Assembly: GCF_003226535.1 (NCBI RefSeq)
Contig: NZ_QKOB01000003.1
Span: 248,001 to 312,000 of the forward strand
DNA length: 64,000 nucleotides
Direction of reading: 5' to 3'
Source: Meiothermus sp. Pnk-1
GTDB lineage: Bacteria; Deinococcota; Deinococci; Deinococcales; Thermaceae
This document shows, piece after piece, positions 44,268-50,640 of the stretch; the first letter of the stretch is position 1, and each line of letters begins with the position of its first letter. Made by a program: the position numbers and the translations under genes. The notes under the pieces were generated by a model that did no database searches, was not told where the DNA came from, and saw only the letters and a program-made list of their open reading frames with translations.

Positions 44268-46178
44268 TCATGCTCCCACCTTTGGGCTCGAGGGAAACGA
44301 AACCCCTACATCGGCGATATAGACCAAAGCCTCCAGCGTGCCCTGCCCCTCGAGGTAGCGGATGGGCAGGGAGAGCTGCACCGACCTCGAGCCGTCGTAT
44401 AAAGCCTCGAGCAGCGCCCTGTAACGGCTTTCCACCACTCCCCGTTTGACCTTGCGGGTGCGGGTGACCTCCTCGTCGTCGGCGTGGAGTTCCTTGGGCA
44501 AAATGGCGAAGCGGCGCACCCGAAGCGCCTCGGGTAGGCTCTCGCAGGCCATGGCGATCTCCTTGGCGATGAGCCCGTAGACCGCCTCGCTCGCGGTGAG
44601 GCTTTGGTAGGTGGAGAAGGCGAGACCGCGCTTCCTGGCCCAGTTTTGGGTATTCTCCGGGTCAAGCTCGACCAGCGCGGTGACGAAGGGCTTGCCGTGC
44701 CCAATGACGACAGCTTCGCGGATATAGGGGGAGTACTTGAGGCGGTTCTCGAGGAACTGGGGGGCAAAGCGCGTACCGTCGGCAAGCGCCCCTACCTCTT
44801 TCAAGCGGCCCAGCAACACCAGATGCCCCCGTTCGTTGAAGAACCCCGCATCCCCGGTGCGGAACCAGCCGTCTTCGGTGAAGCTCTCCCGGGTGGCGGT
44901 CTCGTTCTTGAAGTAGCCGGCGAAGACTTGCTTCCCCCTGACCTGGATCTCCCCCTCGGGGCTGATGCGGACCTGGGTATTTCGCAAGGGCTTGCCTACC
45001 GTCTCGGGCGGGGCGTCGCCGGGGAGGTGGCCACAGCTGGTGGCGGCGGTCTCGGACTGGCCGTAAACCTGGCGGATATCCACCCCCAGCGCTCGGAAGA
45101 AGGTGAAGACCTCCGGCCCCAGAGGAGCCCCACCCGTCACCGCGACGCGACAGGCTGCCAAGCCCATACGGGCCCGCAAGGGCCGGGCCACCAGAGGGTA
45201 GGCGAGGGCACGCGCCAGGTCTAACCCCAAGCCCACCGGTTCACGGCGGAACTCCCGCTGGGCGGCCTCGAGCAGTACCCCTATGCCCCAGCGGTACACC
45301 GCTTTCTTGACCCGGTCGGCATCCTCCATGCGGCTGCGGATGAGGGCGGCCATGTCCTCCCAAAGCCTTGCCGGAGCCAGGTAGAAGTCGGGTTGAACCT
45401 CCTTGATATCTTCCCGTACGGTGATGGCATCCTCAGGGAAGTGCAGCACCAGCCCGTCTACCACCCCGCGCACTACGGTGAGCATCTGCTCGCCAATCCA
45501 GGGCAACGGGAGATAGGAGAACACCCACTCCTTGCCGGTGAGCTGGAGCACCTCGCCTACCGCCTCGAGCCCGGCGATGAGCTGGGCGTGGGTGAGCATG
45601 GCCAGCTTGCTGCGGGCGGTGGTGCCGGAGGTAGGAGCCAAAAGGGCGAGGGTGTCCGGTCGGACCCGCTCTAAAGCCGCCTCTACGGCTTGCCGGGCCG
45701 TTGGGGCCTGCCCGACCTCGAGGGCTCTGGAAAACGGCAGGATTTTCTCTCCCCAGTACTTGCTCATGCCGGCTTCTTCCCACACCAACACGAAGCGCAG
45801 CTTGTCCAGGTGGGGCAGCACCTTGTCGAGCTGCTCCTCGTCGGAGAGCACGATCCCCTGCGCCTCGGAAAACTCCAGGAAGTACCCCACTTCCTCGGGC
45901 ATGGCGTCGGCGTAGATGCCCATCGGCATGGCTCCCAGGGCTTGCGCTGCGAGTTCGGCGGCCACCCATTCCGGCGCGTTCTGACCCAAGATGGCGAGCA
46001 CCCCGCCCGGCTCGAGGCCCAAGCGGCGAAGCCCTCCGGCCAACCGCTGCACCTCTTCCCACAACCCCGACCAGGAAGTGGTCTCCCACACCCCGTAGCG
46101 CTTGACCCGCAGGGCCGGAGCCCTCGGCTTTGTGCGAGCCTGGTGACGAAGAGCAGCGATAAGGGTGTCCTTACCCAT
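44268..46178 (-). CDS. AMP-forming acyl-CoA ligase (long-chain type)
   Basis: A 636-residue ANL-family enzyme that activates a carboxylic acid with ATP and CoA. The P-loop LLAPTSGTTARSKLAMLTH lies at about 184-202, then YGQSETAATSC, the hinge DGWFRTGDAGFFNERGHLVLLGRLKE and the late DDEEVTRTRKVKRG with the catalytic-loop lysines. The length and the insertion near 480-600 fit the FadD15-like long-chain subgroup. It is embedded in the Liv operon between livG (54 bp) and livM (115 bp), so imported carboxylates may be its substrates. Chain length cannot be told. Confidence 0.88.
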   Translation of the reverse strand: MGKDTLIAALRHQARTKPRAPALRVKRYGVWETTSWSGLWEEVQRLAGGLRRLGLEPGGVLAILGQNAPEWVAAELAAQALGAMPMGIYADAMPEEVGYFLEFSEAQGIVLSDEEQLDKVLPHLDKLRFVLVWEEAGMSKYWGEKILPFSRALEVGQAPTARQAVEAALERVRPDTLALLAPTSGTTARSKLAMLTHAQLIAGLEAVGEVLQLTGKEWVFSYLPLPWIGEQMLTVVRGVVDGLVLHFPEDAITVREDIKEVQPDFYLAPARLWEDMAALIRSRMEDADRVKKAVYRWGIGVLLEAAQREFRREPVGLGLDLARALAYPLVARPLRARMGLAACRVAVTGGAPLGPEVFTFFRALGVDIRQVYGQSETAATSCGHLPGDAPPETVGKPLRNTQVRISPEGEIQVRGKQVFAGYFKNETATRESFTEDGWFRTGDAGFFNERGHLVLLGRLKEVGALADGTRFAPQFLENRLKYSPYIREAVVIGHGKPFVTALVELDPENTQNWARKRGLAFSTYQSLTASEAVYGLIAKEIAMACESLPEALRVRRFAILPKELHADDEEVTRTRKVKRGVVESRYRALLEALYDGSRSVQLSLPIRYLEGQGTLEALVYIADVGVSFPSSPKVGA

Positions 46179-46232
46179 CTCCCCTCCCTTCGATCCCTAG
46201 GCCAACCCTTGGATGTTTAGCGGCCAGCGGTC

Positions 46233-46985
46233 TCACGCGCTCCTCCCCAGATAGGCCTCGGCCACGCGCGGATCTTCCCGCACGCCGGAGGGTTCCCCCT
46301 GGTAGAGAACCTCCCCGTACGACATCACCAGCACCCGGGTAGAGAGTTCGAGCACCGCCCTCAGGTCATGCTCTACCAGCATCAGCGTCACCCCCCACTC
46401 GCGCCGGGCGTCGAGCAAAAAGCGGGCCAAGTCCTGCTTCTCCTCCAGCGAGAGACCAGCCATCGGCTCATCGAGGAGCAGGAGTTTGGGCCGACCGGCC
46501 AAGGCCCGGGCTACCTCCACCCGCTTTTGCAAGCCATAGGGTAGGGCTCCGGCAAGTGCGTGGCGATAGGGAGAGAGGCGTAGGTAATCGAGGACTTCCT
46601 CCGCCCAACGGCGAATCTTCCACTCGGTGGGGGCCTTGGGCAGGAGATCGGTGTAAGCCCCCGCCGCCAGCTCGGCTCCCAACTTGACGTTGTCCAGGAC
46701 AGTCATGCCGCGGAACAGCTCGAGGTTTTGAAACGTCCGGCCCAGCCCCTTGCGCACCCGATCCTGCGGGCTCTGTCCGGCTAGTTCCTCCCCTAAGAAC
46801 ACCACCTGACCACGCTGCGGCCTGTATAGACCGGAGAGCACGTTGAGCAAGCTGGTCTTTCCCGCTCCGTTGGGGCCGATCACCGCGAAGAGGTCACCTG
46901 CGGAAACCGTGAAACTCACCCCGGCCAGCGCCCTCACCCCGCGAAAAGAAAGGTGAAGGTCTTTGGCCTCCAAGACTCGGCTCAT
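46233..46985 (-). CDS. livG: Liv-type ABC transporter ATP-binding protein
   Basis: A 250-residue ATPase: Walker A IGPNGAGKTSLLNV, then the LivG-specific GRTFQNLELFRGMTVLDNV Q-loop, the signature in LPYGLQKRVEVARAL, Walker B LLLLDEPMAGLS, H-loop MLVEHDLRAVLE. ATG at 46985 with CAGGAGGTC; a GTG-type extension upstream is rejected. Pairs with LivF. Confidence 0.93.
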   Translation of the reverse strand: MSRVLEAKDLHLSFRGVRALAGVSFTVSAGDLFAVIGPNGAGKTSLLNVLSGLYRPQRGQVVFLGEELAGQSPQDRVRKGLGRTFQNLELFRGMTVLDNVKLGAELAAGAYTDLLPKAPTEWKIRRWAEEVLDYLRLSPYRHALAGALPYGLQKRVEVARALAGRPKLLLLDEPMAGLSLEEKQDLARFLLDARREWGVTLMLVEHDLRAVLELSTRVLVMSYGEVLYQGEPSGVREDPRVAEAYLGRSA

Positions 46986-47046
46986 GTAGACCTCCTGACC
47001 CCAACCGATCGCCAACGGCCCGCTCTATAGTCGGCGTTTGGCCACG

Positions 47047-47832
47047 CTACACCCATCGCTTCCTCCTGCGGTAGCGCTTGGCTTCGGCAAAACCACCGGT
47101 GGCCCCCGCACCCAGGTAGAACTCCATCACATCAGCATCGGCCTGAGCCTCCTGGGCCGTGCCCTCGAAGACCACCCGGCCCTGCTCCATCACGTAGACC
47201 CGCTCGACGATTTGAAACGCAGCGCGGGCGTTCTGTTCGACCAGCACCAGGGTGAGGCCCTTATCGCGGCGGAGTTCGTCCAAGACCCGCATGACCTCCT
47301 CGACGAGTTTGGGCGAGAGGCCCAGGCTGGGTTCGTCCACCACCAGGATCTTGGGCTCGGTGAGCAGGGCCATCCCCAAAAGGAGCATCTGCTGTTCACC
47401 GCCCGAGAGGTATCCGGCCTGCTCGCCACAACGTTCATAGATGCGAGGGAAGCGGCTGAAGATCTCGTCGGTGATCTCTTTTTGGCGAGCCGGGCTCAGC
47501 CTGTGCGCGGCGGCGCGGAGGTTCTCTAGCACCGTCAGGTAGCGAAACACCGGGCGGCCCTCGAGGATCGCGGTAAGGCCCAAAGAGGCCACCCTGAGCG
47601 CGGGGGCACGGCTGGTGTCGTGCGGACCGATTGCAATCTTGCCATCCAGCACCCGCCCGTCGTACTGCGGCAGCAGTCCAGCCACCGCGCGCACCAAGGT
47701 ACTCTTCCCGGCCCCGTTGGGGCCGAGCAAAGCTACGGCCTCCCCCGAACCCGCCCGCAGCGACACCCCTTGTAAGGCCAGGATCACCCCGCGGTAGACG
47801 ACCTTGAGGTTCTCGACGTGAAGTTCGGCCAT
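47047..47832 (-). CDS. livF: Liv-type ABC transporter ATP-binding protein
   Basis: A 261-residue ATPase: Walker [18 protein letters not shown], signature LSGGEQQMLLLG, Walker B ILVVDEPSLGLSP, H-loop LVEQNARAA. The C-terminus has an unusual basic tail (KRYRRRKRW) beyond the normal LivF end. It begins 10 bp after the livH stop. Confidence 0.93.
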   Translation of the reverse strand: MAELHVENLKVVYRGVILALQGVSLRAGSGEAVALLGPNGAGKSTLVRAVAGLLPQYDGRVLDGKIAIGPHDTSRAPALRVASLGLTAILEGRPVFRYLTVLENLRAAAHRLSPARQKEITDEIFSRFPRIYERCGEQAGYLSGGEQQMLLLGMALLTEPKILVVDEPSLGLSPKLVEEVMRVLDELRRDKGLTLVLVEQNARAAFQIVERVYVMEQGRVVFEGTAQEAQADADVMEFYLGAGATGGFAEAKRYRRRKRWV

Positions 47833-47842
47833 CGCTAAAGCC

Positions 47843-48757
47843 TCACACCCGCTCGATGCGCCGCTGCCCGAAGAGGCCGTAAGGCCGTAGCAGCAGCACC
47901 AACAGCACGATCAAAAAGGGAATGGCTTGGCTGATGCCGGGCAGGAGGGCCTCGAGGTACAGCTGGGAAAAAGCTTCGATCACCCCGATTATAAGCCCTG
48001 CCATCACCGCCCCCGCTACCGAGTCAAAACCGCCCAGAATCGCCACCGGAAACACCACCAACCCCAAGAGGATCAGATGATGACCCGGCCCACCACCCCC
48101 TGCCGCCCCGGCTAGGAAGGCTCCGCCGATGGCCGCCATCATCGCCGAGATACCCCAGGCGACAGCCACCACCCGAGGGGCGTTGATGCCCAGGGCCAGC
48201 GCAGCGGTTTCGCTCTCCGAGACCGCCCGCAAGAGAACCCCGTAACGGGTGTACTTGAGCATGGCGACGAGAGAGATCGCCAAGGGCAGGGCCAGGATCA
48301 AGCTCCACACCGCCTTGGACGAAAGAAACACCCCACCCACCTCAAAGGCCAGGTTAGGTAGCTCCTTGGGCAGTTGCGAAATGTCCGCCGCCCCCATGGC
48401 CTTTTGATCTGGCCCCCAGACGATGAGTGCGGTTCCGTCCAGGGTTGCCGCCAGGCCGATGGTGGCCATGACCACCGCGACCACGTTGCGCCCCAGCAGA
48501 GGCCGCACAAACCCCCGCTCGACCAACACGCCAAATACAAACGCCAGCGGCAAAGCCAACAGCATCGCCAGCAGCACCGGCAGGACGAGCGAGAGGGTGT
48601 AAGTCAGGTAAGCCCCGATAAGCAAAAACTCGCTGATGGCGAAATTGGTGACGCTGGTGGCACGATACACCAACACAAACCCGGCAGCGATCACCGCGTA
48701 CAGTGCCCCGTTGGCCAGGCCGTTGACGAGGGTTTGCAAATTGAGGGCTAAGTCCAT
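47843..48757 (-). CDS. livH: Liv-type ABC permease
   Basis: A 304-residue permease with about eight helices. NGLANGALYAVIAAGFVLVYRATSVTNFAISEF is the LivH opening, and the segment LGINAPRVVAVAWGISAMMAAIGGAFLAGAAGG carries the coupling loop. LIIGVIEAFSQLYL ends in the expected way. It begins 24 bp after the binding-protein stop. Confidence 0.92.
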   Translation of the reverse strand: MDLALNLQTLVNGLANGALYAVIAAGFVLVYRATSVTNFAISEFLLIGAYLTYTLSLVLPVLLAMLLALPLAFVFGVLVERGFVRPLLGRNVVAVVMATIGLAATLDGTALIVWGPDQKAMGAADISQLPKELPNLAFEVGGVFLSSKAVWSLILALPLAISLVAMLKYTRYGVLLRAVSESETAALALGINAPRVVAVAWGISAMMAAIGGAFLAGAAGGGGPGHHLILLGLVVFPVAILGGFDSVAGAVMAGLIIGVIEAFSQLYLEALLPGISQAIPFLIVLLVLLLRPYGLFGQRRIERV

Positions 48758-48781
48758 GTCCTGGGTGCGCCGTCCCGCCGA

Positions 48782-49975
48782 CTAAACCTTTGAACCGTCC
48801 ACCCAATCGGTGATGGCGTCAAAGCGGGCATCTTTGACGTTGGCGCGGTAGAGCTTGGTAAACGGCAGGCGATGGTTGACCCAGTTCAGGTTACGGAACT
48901 GGCCAAACGCGTTGTAGTCGCTCATGTTCTCTAGCGTCTCGATCATGCCTGGACGGGTGAGCTTACCGGCCTGGGCAGCCCGGCGCATAGCCTCGGCAAT
49001 GACGTCCATGGCCGCCCAAGAACCCATGTAGTAGGTGGGGCGGTAGCTGAGGTCACGGCCTTTGGAGCGGCGCAGCGCGCGAATTTGCTCCACGGCAGGG
49101 ATCAGCGTGTCGTAGTAGTAGGCGTTGTGGTAGGTCACAATGAAGCCATCGGCAGCCGCCCCAGCCCGCTGCATCAGGGCCAATTCGGCAGAGTAGTAGG
49201 TACCCATGAAGGTGGCGCGCACCCCTTGTTCGCGGGCAGCCCGCACCAACAGGGGCTCTACGGTCAGTACGTACCCCTGGAGGATGACGAAATCCGGCTG
49301 GGCCTGGCGCAGCTTGGTAACGATGGGGGTGGCGTCCGAGATGGCCAGGGGGGTTACTTCCTCACCCACGATCTGGTAGCCTCGCTTGGCAGCTTGGTCC
49401 TTGATGAACTGGATGTTGTCCCGCCCGAACTCGGAGTTGGAGTAGACCAAAAAAATCTTGGCTCCCCGGCCACGAACGCGCTGCACTTGTTGCAGCAAAG
49501 CCCCGGCCATGTCGTTGTAGGTGGGGCCGAAGACGAAGATGGTGGGGTAGGTTTTGGGGTCAGCCAGTTCGTTGGCGAAAGAGGTAGCGGTATAGGGCAG
49601 TTGCAGCCGGGTGATCTCCGGGGCCAAGGCCTTGGACAGCCCGGTAGAATCTCCATAGACGAACAGCAGTTCGTCCGGCCGCTCCCGCTGCACGATACGG
49701 TTGAATGCCGCAGTCCCTCGCGCCACGTCGTAGCCGTCGTCCTCCACGATCAGCTCGAGCTTCCGCCCCCCGATTCCCCCGCTGTCGTTGATGCGGTCAG
49801 TCTGGTCGCGGAAGGCATCGAGCCCCGCGTTCCCCGCGAAAGCGAAGGCTCCGGTAAGCGGAAGGATCGCAGCCAGCTTAACCGGGCGCGACTGGGCCAG
49901 CCCGATCATGTAAGGGCTGAACACGGTAGACGCTGCCAGACCGGCCTTCAACACCTGACGACGGTTGACCTTCAT
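48782..49975 (-). CDS. Liv-type ABC substrate-binding protein (probable Tat substrate)
   Basis: A 397-residue periplasmic binding protein of the LivJ/K fold (Peripla_BP_6). The ATG at 49975 follows GAGGAGGCCGAG and gives MKVNRRQVLKAGLAASTVFSP, where NRRQVLKAG resembles a twin-arginine signal. KLAAILPLTGAFAFAGNAGLDAF is the family opening. Located first in an operon with livH, livF, livG, an acyl-CoA ligase and livM. The ligase suggests a carboxylic acid rather than an amino acid as ligand, which is inference. Confidence 0.88.
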   Translation of the reverse strand: MKVNRRQVLKAGLAASTVFSPYMIGLAQSRPVKLAAILPLTGAFAFAGNAGLDAFRDQTDRINDSGGIGGRKLELIVEDDGYDVARGTAAFNRIVQRERPDELLFVYGDSTGLSKALAPEITRLQLPYTATSFANELADPKTYPTIFVFGPTYNDMAGALLQQVQRVRGRGAKIFLVYSNSEFGRDNIQFIKDQAAKRGYQIVGEEVTPLAISDATPIVTKLRQAQPDFVILQGYVLTVEPLLVRAAREQGVRATFMGTYYSAELALMQRAGAAADGFIVTYHNAYYYDTLIPAVEQIRALRRSKGRDLSYRPTYYMGSWAAMDVIAEAMRRAAQAGKLTRPGMIETLENMSDYNAFGQFRNLNWVNHRLPFTKLYRANVKDARFDAITDWVDGSKV

Positions 49976-50050
49976 CTCGGCCTCCTCAAAAAGCAAAATG
50001 TTGTATGCCTCCACTTTACCGGTTTTTGCTCCCGTTGCAACCTAGGGGCG

Positions 50051-50083
50051 GCTAATCCACCGCGTCTTGCGTACGACTATGCG
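50051..50083 (-). repeat. Heptad repeat with GGTGGATTAGC tail
   Basis: Read on the minus strand: GTACGCA, AGACGCG, GTGGATT; it shares ACGCAAGACGCGGTGGAT with the other GGTGGATC-tailed copies at 4311 and 39711. Confidence 0.6.
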
Positions 50084-50173
50084 TGGTAAGGTTGGCAAAG
50101 GGGCCGCGGGTGCTGCGGCTCGAGGGCGAACCCGGTGTATCTAGGTTTGGTAACTTGATTTGTGCTGACTCAG

Positions 50174-50201
50174 ACGTCGTACGTCGAACGTCATACGTCG
50201 T
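50174..50201 (+). repeat. Heptad array left of the hairpin array (4 units)
   Basis: ACGTCGT, ACGTCGA, ACGTCAT and ACGTCGT follow one another in exact register, then ACGAAGGGG leads into the first hairpin unit. Confidence 0.8.
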
Positions 50202-50209
50202 ACGAAGGG

Positions 50210-50434
50210 GATTGGTCCCCTAGGTGTACGAGCTTTGCTCGTCCCGATAGGGAATCGTCCCTTGGGTGTACGGCGGTACGCCGTCCCGATAGGGAATCTA
50301 CCTCTGGGTGTACCGGCCCTGCCGGTCCCGACAGGGGATCGTCCCCCGGGTGCACGGAGCTTGCTCCGTCCCGTAGGGAATCTACCCCCGGGTGTACGGC
50401 GGCACGCCGTCCCGATAGGGAATCTATCCCCGCG
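50210..50434 (+). repeat. Tandem array of five 42-43 bp hairpin units with changing stems
   Basis: Units at 50210-50252, 50253-50294, 50295-50336, 50337-50378, 50379-50420, plus a 14-bp remnant. Each has a short leader (AATCKWCCCYYGGGTGYAC-like), a hairpin core and GTCCCGATAGGG. Cores are ACGAGC-TTT-GCTCGT, ACGGCG-GTA-CGCCGT, ACCGGC-CCT-GCCGGT, ACGGAGC-TT-GCTCCGT and ACGGCG-GCA-CGCCGT. Both arms change together, so pairing is kept in all five. Units abut with no unique spacers. Confidence 0.9.
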
Positions 50435-50550
50435 TTTAGCGTAAGACGTACGACGTAAGCCGCGTTTAGCGTTTTGCGTACGACGTACGACGTATGACCT
50501 AAGTCGCGTATGGCGTACGACGTAGGACGTATGCCAACCTCACCCCAGCC
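50432..50550 (-). repeat. Heptad array right of the hairpin array
   Basis: Runs of GCGTTTA, GCGTAAG, ACGTACG, ACGTAAG, then after a 2-base slip GCGTTTA, GCGTTTT, GCGTACG, ACGTACG, ACGTATG and further degenerate units. Complementary in type to the arrays in the polyamine operon. Confidence 0.75.
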
Positions 50551-50577
50551 CTCCCCTGCTAGGGGAGGGAGCACCTC

Positions 50578-50637
50578 GCGTTTAGCGTAAGACGTACAGC
50601 GTACGACGTACGACGCAAATCGCGTTTATCGCATGAG
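50578..50637 (-). repeat. Heptad array at the end of the 974-residue gene
   Basis: GCGTTTA, GCGTAAG, ACGTACA, GCGTACG, ACGTACG and degenerate units, ending next to the stop codon of the minus-strand gene at 50641. Between this and the previous array lies a G/C-rich AGGGGAGGGAGC stretch. Confidence 0.7.
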
Positions 50638-50640
50638 GTA

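Larger units (their letters stand above)
49976..50640. other. Gene-free repeat region
   Basis: No coding sequence is supported in this ~665-bp stretch. It contains heptad repeats at both ends and a tandem hairpin array in the middle, listed separately. The GC skew and codon-like structure of the surrounding genes disappear here. Confidence 0.8.

Noticed and set aside
50210-50434. CRISPR array
   Set aside because: Units abut directly, the variable part is a self-complementary core and there are no unique spacers or cas genes.
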